A DNA stretch of 64,000 bases, from contig NZ_BBUZ01000027.1 of assembly GCF_001417735.1 (NCBI RefSeq), positions 62,001 to 126,000 of the forward strand, given 5' to 3'. This DNA is from Streptomyces sp. NBRC 110028. GTDB taxonomy: Bacteria > Actinomycetota > Actinomycetes > Streptomycetales > Streptomycetaceae. A program made the translations under genes and the position numbers. The notes under the pieces were generated by a model. That model did no database searches. It had not been told where the DNA came from and saw only the letters and a list, made by a program, of their open reading frames with translations. Shown piece by piece: positions 1-9,011 of this stretch. The first letter of the stretch is position 1. Every line of letters begins with the position of its first letter.

Positions 1-383
1 AGTTCGTCGGCTACAACATGCTGATCTTCTACTCCGCGCTCCGCGTCATCCCGCACTCCCTGTACGAGGCCGCTCAGATCGACGGCGCCGGGCAGATCCG
101 CGTCATCACCGCCATCAAGCTCCCCGCGATCCGCGGCGCCCTGGTCATCGCCACCATCTTCTCGATCATCGGCACGTTCCAGCTGTTCAACGAGCCGAAC
201 ATCCTGCAGAAGCTGGCACCGAACTCCATCACCACCGACTACACCCCGAACTTCTACACGTACTCGCTGTCCTTCTCGGGCCAGCAGCACAACTACTCCG
301 CGACGGTCGCCATCATCATGGGGCTCATCACCATGGTCATCGCCTATGTCGTCCAGCTGCGCGGCATGCGCAAGGGAGCGTGA
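1..383 (+). CDS. Sugar ABC transporter permease, MalF type (5' end outside window)
   Basis: Inner-membrane permease half of a binding-protein-dependent sugar importer. The reading frame is open from the first complete codon at position 3, so the gene begins upstream of the window and only its last ~125 residues are visible. The cytoplasmic EAA loop that docks onto the ATPase is clear (EAAQIDGAG, followed by the usual Lys-Leu-Pro), and two hydrophobic segments flank it. It ends 4 bases before the next permease, whose ribosome-binding site lies inside this gene's end, so the two are co-transcribed. No ATPase gene is seen; as is common in Streptomyces CUT1 systems, a shared MsiK-type ATPase probably serves it (inference from the family). 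Confidence 0.9.
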   Translation, partial: FVGYNMLIFYSALRVIPHSLYEAAQIDGAGQIRVITAIKLPAIRGALVIATIFSIIGTFQLFNEPNILQKLAPNSITTDYTPNFYTYSLSFSGQQHNYSATVAIIMGLITMVIAYVVQLRGMRKGA

Positions 384-387
384 AGCG

Positions 388-1335
388 ATGTCCACCCCCG
401 CCACCCCCGCCTCCCGGCCCGCCCCCGCCACGGCCGGCTCCTCCGGCTCCGCGCCCCGGCTGCGCGCGCCCCGGAAGCGCACCGCGCAGCGCCGCCCGCG
501 CCGCAGCGTGCTGCTGACCGTCATCACCGGGCTGGTCCTGCTGTACTCGCTGGTGCCGCTCGCCTGGCTGGTCATCAGCGCCACCAAGACCCAGGAGGGG
601 CTGGCCCGGTCGTTCGGGCTGTGGTTCAGCGGCGACTTCGCCCTGTGGGACAACATCCGCGAGACGTTCACCTACAACGACGGCGTCTTCACCCGCTGGC
701 TGCTGAACACCCTGCTGTACGTGGTGGTCGGGGCCGGTGGTGCCACCCTGCTGGCGGTCCTGGGCGGCTACGCCCTGGCCAAGTTCGCCTTCCCCGGCAA
801 GCGCGCCGTCTTCGCCGTCGTCATCGGCGCCGTCGCGGTGCCCGGCACCGCGCTGGCCGTGCCCACCTTCCTGATGTTCAGCAAGATGGGGCTGACCGAC
901 ACCCCCTGGGCGGTGATCATCCCATCCCTCATCTCGCCGTTCGGTCTGTACCTGATGTGGGTCTTCGCCACCGAGGCCGTGCCCACCGAACTGCTGGAGG
1001 CCGCCCGCATCGACGGCGCCGGTGAGGTGCGTACGTTCTTCAAGGTGGTGCTGCCGCTGCTCACCCCCGGCATCGTGACCGTCCTGCTGTTCACGATGGT
1101 CGCCACCTGGAACAACTACTTCCTGCCGCTGATCATGCTCAAGGACCCGGACTGGTATCCGCTGACCCTGGGCCTCAACAGCTGGAACGCCCAGGCCGCC
1201 ACCGCGGGTGGCGAGGCTGTCTTCAACCTCGTCATCACCGGCTCCCTGATCACCATCCTGCCGCTGATCGCCGTGTTCCTCCTGCTCCAGAAGTACTGGC
1301 AGTCCGGGCTCGCCGCCGGAAGCGTCAAGGAGTAG
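388..1335 (+). CDS. Sugar ABC transporter permease, MalG type
   Basis: Second permease subunit (315 aa) of the sugar importer. After a Pro/Ala-rich cytoplasmic N-terminus of about 50 residues there are six predicted membrane spans. The EAA motif (EAARIDGAG) precedes the last two spans, and the C-terminus (QKYWQSGLAAGSVKE) is typical of MalG-type permeases. The start at 388 follows AAGGGAG at 372-378 with a 9-base spacer. It is embedded between the MalF-type permease and the substrate-binding lipoprotein, giving a permease-permease-binding protein order. The GH42 enzyme downstream suggests that a beta-galactoside is the cargo. Confidence 0.92.
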   Translation: MSTPATPASRPAPATAGSSGSAPRLRAPRKRTAQRRPRRSVLLTVITGLVLLYSLVPLAWLVISATKTQEGLARSFGLWFSGDFALWDNIRETFTYNDGVFTRWLLNTLLYVVVGAGGATLLAVLGGYALAKFAFPGKRAVFAVVIGAVAVPGTALAVPTFLMFSKMGLTDTPWAVIIPSLISPFGLYLMWVFATEAVPTELLEAARIDGAGEVRTFFKVVLPLLTPGIVTVLLFTMVATWNNYFLPLIMLKDPDWYPLTLGLNSWNAQAATAGGEAVFNLVITGSLITILPLIAVFLLLQKYWQSGLAAGSVKE

Positions 1336-1388
1336 CCCCGCAGCCCCGCCCCCTCCGCACCGCACCCGAAGAAGTGGAAAGCACGCCC

Positions 1389-2729
1389 ATGCGCAAGAAC
1401 ACCCGCCGCCTGCTGCGCGGCATAGCCCTGGTCTCCGCCCTCACCCTGGGGGCCACCGCCTGCGGCGGCTCCGACGACAGCGCCGCCGAGAGCAAGCCGG
1501 TGTCCGCCAAGGACATCGACGCGGCCCTGAAGAAGGGCGGCACCCTGACGGTGTGGGCCTGGGAGCCCACGCTCACGAAGGTCGCCGAGGACTTCGAGAA
1601 GGAACACCCCAAGGTCAAGGTCAACCTCGTCAACGCGGGCACCAACAAGGACCAGTACAAGGCCCTGCAGAACGCCATCGCCGCGAAGAAGGGCGTCCCC
1701 GACGTCGCGCAGATCGAGTACTACGCGCTCGGCGAGTACGCGCTGACCAAGGCCCTCGACAAGCTGGGCCCGTACGGCGCCGACAAGCTCGCCGACACGT
1801 ACTCCCCGGGCCCGTGGCACTCCGTGCAGTCCGGCAAGGACGTCTACGCCCTGCCCATGGACTCCGGGCCCATGGCGATGTTCTACAACAAGAAGGTCTT
1901 CGACAAGTACAAGCTCACGGTGCCGACCACCTGGGACGAGTACGTCAAGACCGCCCGCGCCCTGCACAAGACCGACCCCAAGGCGTACATCACCGCCGAC
2001 ACGGGTGAGGGCGGCACCGCCACCAGCATGCTGTGGCAGGCCGGTTCCCGCCCGTACAAGGTCGACGGCACCAAGGTGAAGATCGACTTCTCCGACACGG
2101 GCGCCAAGAAGTACACCGACACCTGGCAGAAGCTGCTCGACGACAAGCTGGTCGCGCCCATCACCGGCTGGACCGACGACTGGTACAAGGGCCTCGGCGA
2201 CGGCACCATCGCCACCCTGACCGCCGGTGCCTGGATGCCCGCCAACTTCGCCTCCGGCGTGAAGGACGCCTCCGGCGACTGGCGCGTGGCACCGATGCCG
2301 CAGTGGAAGGCGGGCGACAAGACCACCGCGGAGAACGGCGGCAGCTCGCTGGCCCTGCCCACCCTGGGCAAGCACAAGGAACTCGCCTACGCCTTCACCG
2401 AGTACGCAGCCGCCGGAAAGGGCGTGCAGACCCGGATCAAGGAGGGCGCCTTCCCGGCGACCACCGCGGACCTGGAGTCCAAGGCGTTCCAGGACACCGC
2501 GTTCCCGTACTTCGGCGGCCAGAAGGCCAACAAGATCTTCGCCGAGTCGGCCGCGAATGTCGGCCGCGGCTGGTCCTACCTGCCCTACCAGGTCTACGCC
2601 AACAACATCTTCAACGACACCGTCGGCAAGGCCTACGTCTCGAACACCAAGCTGGCCGCCGGTCTGAAGGCCTGGCAGGACGCCTCCGTCAAGTACGGAG
2701 AAGAGCAGGGCTTCACCGTCCAGAAGTAA
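1389..2729 (+). CDS. Extracellular sugar-binding lipoprotein of ABC transporter
   Basis: Solute-binding protein (446 aa) that captures the sugar outside the membrane and delivers it to the two permeases just upstream. It has a short basic N-terminus, a hydrophobic stretch and a lipobox ending at Cys25 (GATAC), so it should be lipid-anchored. The body is the family-1 extracellular solute-binding fold (GGTLTVWAWEP, then a hinge region with PMDSGPMAMFYNKK and TWDEYVKTA). The ATG at 1389 is preferred over the in-frame GTG at 1374 because it gives the canonical signal peptide and lies a few bases after a purine-rich stretch. The neighbouring beta-galactosidase and secreted galactanase make galacto-oligosaccharides the best guess for the ligand (inference). 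Confidence 0.92.
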   Translation: MRKNTRRLLRGIALVSALTLGATACGGSDDSAAESKPVSAKDIDAALKKGGTLTVWAWEPTLTKVAEDFEKEHPKVKVNLVNAGTNKDQYKALQNAIAAKKGVPDVAQIEYYALGEYALTKALDKLGPYGADKLADTYSPGPWHSVQSGKDVYALPMDSGPMAMFYNKKVFDKYKLTVPTTWDEYVKTARALHKTDPKAYITADTGEGGTATSMLWQAGSRPYKVDGTKVKIDFSDTGAKKYTDTWQKLLDDKLVAPITGWTDDWYKGLGDGTIATLTAGAWMPANFASGVKDASGDWRVAPMPQWKAGDKTTAENGGSSLALPTLGKHKELAYAFTEYAAAGKGVQTRIKEGAFPATTADLESKAFQDTAFPYFGGQKANKIFAESAANVGRGWSYLPYQVYANNIFNDTVGKAYVSNTKLAAGLKAWQDASVKYGEEQGFTVQK

Positions 2730-2771
2730 CCAGCCCCGCGCCGCCCCGTACGGTTCACCGGAAGGACCACC

Positions 2772-4835
2772 ATGATCTCCACCCTCCAGTCCCAGCCTCC
2801 GCACGGGACGGACGGTGACCCCACCCCACGCCTCGGCTACGGCGCGGACTACAACCCCGAGCAGTGGCCCCGCGAGGTGTGGGAGGACGACATCCGGCTG
2901 ATGCGCGAGGCCGGTGTCACCATCGTCTCCGTGGGGATCTTCTCCTGGGCCCGCATCCAGCCGGCCGAGGACGAGTGGGACTTCGGCTGGCTCGACGAGA
3001 TCATGGACCTGCTGCACACCGGTGGCATCGGGGTCGACCTGGCCACCGCCACCGCGTCCCCGCCACCCTGGCTCACCACGGCGCACCCGGAGATCCTCCC
3101 GGTGACCGCCTCCGGTGAGACGGTGTGGCCGGGGGCGCGGCAGCACTGGCGCCCCACCTCGCCCGTCTTCCGCACCCACGCGCTGCGCCTGGTCGGCAAG
3201 ATGGCCGAGCGGTACGCGGGCCATCCCGCCCTGGTGGCCTGGCACGTCTCCAACGAGCTGGGCTGCCACAACATCTACGACTACTCCGACGACGCCGCCC
3301 GCGCCTTCCGCGACTGGCTGCGCGTCCGCTACACCACCCTCGACGCCCTCAACCACGCCTGGGGCACCGCGTTCTGGTCGCAGCGGTACAGCGACTGGGA
3401 GCAGATCCTGCCGCCCCGGCTGGCCGCCTCCCACCCGAACCCCACCCAGCAGCTGGACTTCAAGCGCTTCTCCTCCGACGCGCTGAAGGAGTACCTGCGC
3501 GCGGAGCGGGACATCCTGCGCGAGCTGACCCCCGGTATCCCCGTCACCACCAACTTCATGGTGATGGGCGAGACCAAGGGCATGAACTACGCCGACTGGG
3601 CCGGCGAGATCGACTTCGTCTCCAACGACCACTACGTCCGGCCCGGCCCGCAGGACCGCGACGAGCTGTCCTTCTCCGCGAACCTCGTCAGCGGCATCTC
3701 CGGCGGCCGCCCCTGGTTCCTGATGGAGCACTCCACCAGCGCCGTGAACTGGCAGCCGGTCAACGTGGCCAAGCGGCCGGGCGAGCTGGCACGTGACGCG
3801 CTGCTGCACGTCGCGCACGGCGCCGACGCCGTGTGCTTCTTCCAGTGGCGGCAGTCGGCGGCCGGAGCCGAGAAGTACCACTCGGCGATGGTGCCGCACG
3901 CCGGACCCGACAGCGAGGTGTTCCGCGCGGTGGCCGCGCTCGGCCGGACCCTGGAGACCCTGGCCCCGGTGGCGGGCACGACACGCGAACCGGCCCGGGT
4001 CGGGATCGTCTTCGACTGGGAGTCGTGGTGGGCGAGCGAACAGGACTCCCACCCGACCTCCCGACTCGACTACCGCCAGGAGGCGCTGGACTGGTACTCC
4101 GCCCTCCTCGCCCTCGGCATCCGGGCCGACGTCGTCACCGCGCAGACCGGCCTCGACCGCTACGAGGTGCTGATCGCGCCCGTGCTGCACATGGTCCCCG
4201 CGGCGCTCGCCAAGGACCTCACCCGGTACGCCGAGCAGGGCGGCCACCTCATCGCCACCTACTTCTCCGGCATCGTGGACGAGAACGACCACATCTGGCT
4301 CGGCGGCTACCCGGGGGCCCTGAGCGAGCTGCTCGGCATCCGCATCGAGGAGTTCGGCCCGCTGCTCGACGGCGAGACGGCTCTGATCGAGGCCCGGTCC
4401 GTATCCGACGGCACGGCCACCGGCACCCTGTGGGCCGACCGGATCACCGTCACCGACCCCGAGGTGGAGGTCCTGGCCCACTACCGCAGCGGGACGTACA
4501 CGGGCCGCCCCGCCGTCACCCGCCGCGCCGTGGGCGGGGGATCGGCCGCGTACGTGTCCACCCGGCTGGGCCCGGACGGGCTCACCGGGCTGCTGCCGGG
4601 GCTGCTCGCGCCCGCCGGTGTGGGCAGCGAACTGCCGGACGCCGCGCGGGGAAGCGTCGAGCTGGCCGTGCGCCACGGCGGCGGCAGCCGCTATCTGTTC
4701 CTGGTCAACCGCACCGACGCCACGGTGCCGCTGACCGGGCTCGCCGGGGAACCCCTGATCGGCGGCGGCGCGGACGACGGCGCGCTCATCCTGGCCCCCA
4801 GGGGTGTCGCCGTGCTGCGGCAGCCCGCGGCCTGA
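2772..4835 (+). CDS. GH42 beta-galactosidase
   Basis: Cytoplasmic beta-galactosidase of glycoside hydrolase family 42 (687 aa, normal length). No signal peptide is present. The N-terminal TIM barrel opens with YGADYNPEQWP, a GH42 signature. The acid/base is Glu162 in HVSNELGCH, and the nucleophile is Glu319 in LMEHSTS. A trimerisation-type middle domain and a small C-terminal beta domain follow. AAGGA sits a few bases before the ATG. It lies 42 bases after the binding-protein gene and is very probably in the same operon. It would hydrolyse imported galacto-oligosaccharides to galactose. GH42 members prefer short beta-galactosides over lactose in many species, which fits the secreted galactanase next door. 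Confidence 0.95.
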   Translation: MISTLQSQPPHGTDGDPTPRLGYGADYNPEQWPREVWEDDIRLMREAGVTIVSVGIFSWARIQPAEDEWDFGWLDEIMDLLHTGGIGVDLATATASPPPWLTTAHPEILPVTASGETVWPGARQHWRPTSPVFRTHALRLVGKMAERYAGHPALVAWHVSNELGCHNIYDYSDDAARAFRDWLRVRYTTLDALNHAWGTAFWSQRYSDWEQILPPRLAASHPNPTQQLDFKRFSSDALKEYLRAERDILRELTPGIPVTTNFMVMGETKGMNYADWAGEIDFVSNDHYVRPGPQDRDELSFSANLVSGISGGRPWFLMEHSTSAVNWQPVNVAKRPGELARDALLHVAHGADAVCFFQWRQSAAGAEKYHSAMVPHAGPDSEVFRAVAALGRTLETLAPVAGTTREPARVGIVFDWESWWASEQDSHPTSRLDYRQEALDWYSALLALGIRADVVTAQTGLDRYEVLIAPVLHMVPAALAKDLTRYAEQGGHLIATYFSGIVDENDHIWLGGYPGALSELLGIRIEEFGPLLDGETALIEARSVSDGTATGTLWADRITVTDPEVEVLAHYRSGTYTGRPAVTRRAVGGGSAAYVSTRLGPDGLTGLLPGLLAPAGVGSELPDAARGSVELAVRHGGGSRYLFLVNRTDATVPLTGLAGEPLIGGGADDGALILAPRGVAVLRQPAA

Positions 4836-4960
4836 CGGCGGGACCGCCACGTCCGTCACCGCCTCCCCAAGCCTCCTGGCCTCCTGAAAACTCCGTCGTC
4901 GCCCGCGCGGGCACGGCGGCCGGTCCACCGAAGCGTCCGCACACGAGTTGGGAGCACACG

Positions 4961-7003
4961 TTGGCACGCCGTACCCGCACACGACGACTCCTGGGAACCC
5001 TCTCAGTCACCGCCCTGGCCACCGGGGCCGCCCTGATCACCGCCCCGCCGGTGACCGCGCAGGCCCCGGCACCGGCGGCCGGCGCCGTCACCGTCTCACC
5101 CGATCCCTCGTACAAGGCGGAGAGCTTCGAGGGCTGGGGCACCAGCCTGGTCTGGTTCGCCAACGCCACCGGCGACTACCCCGAGGAGATCCGCGAGAAG
5201 CTGGCCAAGCTGCTCTTCGGGGACGACGGACTCGCCCTCAACATCGCCCGCTACAACATCGGCGGCGGCAACGCCCCCGACGTCAAGGACTACCTCCGCG
5301 CCGGGGGAGCGGTCGAGGGCTGGTGGAAGGCCCCGGCGGGCACCACGCGCGAGGACACCGACTGGTGGAACGCGGACGACAAGGCCGACTGGAACCCCGA
5401 TGCCGACGCCACCCAGCGCTGGTGGGTCGACCGCATCAGAGGCGACATCGACCACTGGGAGACGTTCAGCAACTCGCCGCCCTGGTTCATGACGAAGAGC
5501 GGCTATGTCTCCGGCGGCTTCAACGCCACCGACGACCAGCTGAGGCCGGACTCCGTCGACGACTTCGCCGCCTATCTGGCGGGCGCCACCAAGCGGCTGG
5601 AGAAGGCGCACGGCATCAAGGTCGACACCCTCGACCCGTTCAACGAACCCAACACCACCTACTGGAGCACCCGTCTGGGCGCCGACGGCGAACCGGTCGG
5701 CGGACGGCAGGAGGGGGCCCACATCGGCCCCGAACTCCAGCAGAAGGTGATCAAGGCCCTGGCCCCCGCGCTGAAGAAGGCGCGGACCGGCACCAAGATC
5801 TCCGCGATGGACGAGACCAACCCCACCATCTTCACGCAGAACTGGAACACCTACCCGCAAGCGGTGCGCGATCTCGTCGGCCAGATGAACGTCCACACCT
5901 ATGGCACCGGCGGCCGCACCAGCGTGCGCGACCTGGCCAAGGCGGCGGACAAGCCGCTGTGGATGAGCGAGGTCGAGGGCGACTGGGGCGACGGCCAGAG
6001 CTTCACGGACATGCGGCCCGGCCTCGGACTGGCCCAGCAGATGGTCGACGACCTGCGCGAACTGGAGCCCCGCGGCTGGGTGTTCTGGCAGCCCGTCGAG
6101 GACTACGACAACATGAAGCCCGGCGGGGAGTCGGCCAAGGGCGGGAACTGGGGCAGCATCCAGCTCCCGTTCAGCTGCACCTCCAAGGACACGCTCGACA
6201 CCTGCCCCATCCGGACGAACACCAAGTTCGACACGGCCCGCAACTTCACCCACTACATCAAGCCCGGCGACCGGCTCATCAAGACCGACGACACCTCCAG
6301 CGCCGCCGCCGTCTCCCGGAAGGGCGACGCGGCCACCGTCGTCCACGTCAACAGCGGCGCGGGGGAGCGCGACGTCACCCTCGACCTGTCCAAGTTCGGC
6401 ACGATCAGCCGCCACGCGACCGTCACCCCCGTGGTGACCAGCGCCGACGGCAAGCTGGAGCGCCAGGACACCATCAAGGTGACCGACCGGAAGGCCACCT
6501 TCACCGCGCCCGCCCAGTCCGTGACGACCTTCCTCGTCAAGGGCGTGTACGGGGTGGCCGAGGACGCCGCGCCGCTGCGCAAGGGCCACACGTACGAGCT
6601 GACCGGTGTCCAGAGCGGCAAGGCGCTCACCGTCGCGGACGACGGCACCAAGCTCGTCATCAAGGACGCCGAGGCGGCCACCCCCGGCCAGCGGTGGCAG
6701 CCGCGCCGGATCGGCGGCGACACCGGCAACCGGCAGCGGTATGTGTTCACCAACCCCGTGGCCGGCAAGCGGCTGGCCGTCCGCGACGGCGCCCCGGTGC
6801 TGGAGGCGGACCACGGGAAGCGGGACAAGGCCACCCAGTGGATCATGTCGACCACCGGTGACGGCACCTGGACCCTGGTCAACGCGGCCACCGGACGGCT
6901 GCTGGAGGTCGGCGGCCAGGCCACCCACGACGGCGCCGCCGTCGACACCTGGACCCCGAATTCCGGAGCGAACCAGCGCTGGAAGGTCTCCGAGGTGAGC
7001 TGA
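4961..7003 (+). CDS. Secreted GH30-type endo-beta-1,6-galactanase with ricin-like domain
   Basis: Secreted glycanase (680 aa). It starts at TTG 4961 with GGGAG six bases upstream; this choice places a twin-Arg-like basic N-terminus, a hydrophobic core and an Ala-x-Ala cleavage region around residue 35 directly at the front. The catalytic barrel (about 45-500) begins with the Glu-Gly-Trp-Gly-Thr-Ser-Leu motif typical of GH30 subfamily 5. Acid/base Glu229 lies in DPFNEPNTT and nucleophile Glu337 in WMSEVEGDW. Residues ~540-680 form a ricin-type beta-trefoil with a final QRWKV repeat. GH30_5 enzymes cut beta-1,6-galactan side chains of type II arabinogalactan; the assignment to that subfamily is by recognition of motifs. 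The reading frame is open far upstream but has no good start there. Confidence 0.88.
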   Translation: MARRTRTRRLLGTLSVTALATGAALITAPPVTAQAPAPAAGAVTVSPDPSYKAESFEGWGTSLVWFANATGDYPEEIREKLAKLLFGDDGLALNIARYNIGGGNAPDVKDYLRAGGAVEGWWKAPAGTTREDTDWWNADDKADWNPDADATQRWWVDRIRGDIDHWETFSNSPPWFMTKSGYVSGGFNATDDQLRPDSVDDFAAYLAGATKRLEKAHGIKVDTLDPFNEPNTTYWSTRLGADGEPVGGRQEGAHIGPELQQKVIKALAPALKKARTGTKISAMDETNPTIFTQNWNTYPQAVRDLVGQMNVHTYGTGGRTSVRDLAKAADKPLWMSEVEGDWGDGQSFTDMRPGLGLAQQMVDDLRELEPRGWVFWQPVEDYDNMKPGGESAKGGNWGSIQLPFSCTSKDTLDTCPIRTNTKFDTARNFTHYIKPGDRLIKTDDTSSAAAVSRKGDAATVVHVNSGAGERDVTLDLSKFGTISRHATVTPVVTSADGKLERQDTIKVTDRKATFTAPAQSVTTFLVKGVYGVAEDAAPLRKGHTYELTGVQSGKALTVADDGTKLVIKDAEAATPGQRWQPRRIGGDTGNRQRYVFTNPVAGKRLAVRDGAPVLEADHGKRDKATQWIMSTTGDGTWTLVNAATGRLLEVGGQATHDGAAVDTWTPNSGANQRWKVSEVS

Positions 7004-7009
7004 CCCCTC

Positions 7010-7051
7010 ACCGAGTCCCGGCTACCTCGATTGAGGTAGCCGGGACTCGGT
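7010..7051 (+). terminator. Strong hairpin terminator after the galactanase gene
   Basis: Perfect 19-bp inverted repeat (arms 7010-7028 and 7033-7051) with a four-base GATT loop, starting 6 bases after the galactanase stop codon. No U-tract follows, as is usual in Streptomyces. It should end the sugar operon and insulate the GH9 gene that starts 72 bases further on. Confidence 0.85.
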
Positions 7052-7122
7052 CGATGTGCGGAGACAGATTTCGGCTAAGCGTACGAAGCCGCAGGTCAGG
7101 CCGTCTTCCTAGGCTCTGGGGC

Positions 7123-9009
7123 ATGGCTGTACACGTCGCACGACACCCGCGCGTGCTGGGCGCGGCCGTCGCCGCGAGCCTGGCGCTCGGCGCCCTGGCC
7201 GCCCCCGCCGCCAAAGCCGCGGACCACCGGGCCCGGCCGGCCGCCGAGAAGCCCGGCCCCACGGCCCGCACCGGCTCGCCGGTGCGGGTGAACCAGGTCG
7301 GCTATCCGACGTACGGCCCCAAGAAGGGCACCGTCGTCACCAGCGCCACCAGGCCCCTGACGTGGACGCTACGGACCGCCGACGGCACGAAGCGGGCCGG
7401 CGGCGTCACCACCCCCGCGGGCATCGACCCCAGCTCCCGCCGGCGCGTCCAGACCTTCGACTTCAGCAAGGTCACCGACGGGGGCGAGGGCTACACCGTC
7501 ACCATCGGCGGGAAGAGGAGCGAGCCGTTCACCATCGGTGACCACGTCTACGACACACTGCGCACCGACTCGCTGGCGTACTTCTACCACAACCGCAGCG
7601 GCATCAAGATCGACAAGAACCTGGTCGGGGCCCGGTACGCCCGCCCCGCGGGCCACGACAGGTCCGCCCCGCACCGTGGCGACACCGACGTCCGGTTCCG
7701 ATGGCATGGGTCCGACTACCGGCGCAATGTCTCCGGCGGCTGGTACGACGCCGGTGACCAGGGCAAATACGTCGTCAACGGCGGCATCTCCGTGGCCCAG
7801 CTGATGTCCGCGTACGAGCGCGCCCGCACCACTGCGGGGGTAAGCGGCGACGCGCTGGGTGACGGCAAACTGCGGGTGCCCGAGCGCGGCAACGGCGTCC
7901 CCGACATCCTCGACGAGGCGCGCTGGGAGATGGACTTCCTGCTGCGCATGCAGGTGCCCCGGGGCAAGCCGTACGCCGGTATGGCCTTCCATAAGGTGCA
8001 CGACAAGCACTGGACCGGTTTGCCGACCCGGCCGGACCAGGACCAGCAGCCACGGGTGCTGCGCCCGCCGTCCACCGCGGCCACCCTCAACCTCGCCGCC
8101 ACCGCGGCGCAGTGCGCCCGCCTCTTCAAGCCCTACGATCCGCACTTCGCCGCCCGGTGCCTGCACACGGCCCGGACCGCCTGGGCCGCGGCCGAGAAGC
8201 ATCCGAGGATGTTCGCCGGCGACAAGGACTCCATCGGGGGCGGCGCGTACGGCGACCGGCACGTCGGCGACGAGTTCTACTGGGCCGCCGCCGAGCTGTT
8301 CCTCACCACCGGTGAGAACACCTACCGCACGGCCGTCCTCGGCTCACCGCTGCACGGCGACACAGGCGCGCTCTTCCCGCGCGGCGGCGCCCTGTCCTGG
8401 TCGGCGACCGCGGGCCTGGGCGCGCTGGACCTGGCCACAGTGCCGAGCAAACTCACCCACCAGCAGCGCGCCGCCGTGCGCGCGACGGTGATCAAGGCCG
8501 CCGACCGCTACGCCTCGGACTCCGCGAAGTCCGCGTACGGCGTCCCGTACGCACCCAAGGGCGGCAGATACGAGTGGGGCTCCAACAGCCAGGTGCTGAA
8601 CAACATGGTCGTGCTCGCCACCGCGCACGAGCTGACCGGGAAGACCCGCTACCGCGACGCGGTGCTGCGCGGCATGGACTATCTGCTGGGCGGCAATCCG
8701 CTCGACCAGTCCTATGTCACGGGCTACGGCGAACGGAACTCCCACCACCAGCACCACCGCTTCTGGGCGCACCAGCTCGACCCCGGGCTGCCGGGCCCGG
8801 CGCGCGGTTCCCTGGCCGGTGGCCCGAACTCCGGACTGCAGGACCCGGTGGCGAAGAAGCGGCTGAAGGGCTGCGCCCCGGCGATGTGCTACGTGGACGA
8901 CATCATGGCGTTCTCCACCAACGAGATCACCATCAACTGGAACGCGCCGCTGGCGTGGGTGGCCTCCTACCTCGGCGACGTTGAGCATATGTCTGACCAG
9001 CGGCGCTGA
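7123..9009 (+). CDS. Secreted GH9 glycoside hydrolase (endoglucanase-like)
   Basis: Secreted family 9 enzyme (628 aa). The start at ATG 7123 gives a classic signal peptide (basic start, hydrophobic core, AAPAAKA before the mature part); the in-frame ATG at 7054 would add 23 charged residues in front and overlap the terminator region. An N-terminal Ig-like CelD_N domain (about 50-140, VRVNQVGYPTYGPK) precedes the (alpha/alpha)6 barrel. Catalytic motifs are complete: WYDAGDQGKY with Asp209 and Asp212 (base), the His/Arg motif near NSHHQHHR, and the general acid Glu601 in STNEITINWN. GH9 members are mostly endo- or exo-acting beta-1,4-glucanases. A role on beta-glucan is likely, but the substrate cannot be read from sequence. 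It is separated from the galactan genes by a terminator. Confidence 0.92.
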   Translation: MAVHVARHPRVLGAAVAASLALGALAAPAAKAADHRARPAAEKPGPTARTGSPVRVNQVGYPTYGPKKGTVVTSATRPLTWTLRTADGTKRAGGVTTPAGIDPSSRRRVQTFDFSKVTDGGEGYTVTIGGKRSEPFTIGDHVYDTLRTDSLAYFYHNRSGIKIDKNLVGARYARPAGHDRSAPHRGDTDVRFRWHGSDYRRNVSGGWYDAGDQGKYVVNGGISVAQLMSAYERARTTAGVSGDALGDGKLRVPERGNGVPDILDEARWEMDFLLRMQVPRGKPYAGMAFHKVHDKHWTGLPTRPDQDQQPRVLRPPSTAATLNLAATAAQCARLFKPYDPHFAARCLHTARTAWAAAEKHPRMFAGDKDSIGGGAYGDRHVGDEFYWAAAELFLTTGENTYRTAVLGSPLHGDTGALFPRGGALSWSATAGLGALDLATVPSKLTHQQRAAVRATVIKAADRYASDSAKSAYGVPYAPKGGRYEWGSNSQVLNNMVVLATAHELTGKTRYRDAVLRGMDYLLGGNPLDQSYVTGYGERNSHHQHHRFWAHQLDPGLPGPARGSLAGGPNSGLQDPVAKKRLKGCAPAMCYVDDIMAFSTNEITINWNAPLAWVASYLGDVEHMSDQRR

Positions 9010-9011
9010 CC

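Noticed and set aside
1116..4982. Very long antisense reading frame (over 1200 codons) opposite the permease, binding-protein and GH42 genes
   Set aside because: It is a product of high third-position GC on the opposite strand. It has Gly/Val/Arg/Gln-rich composition without domains and covers well-supported genes.
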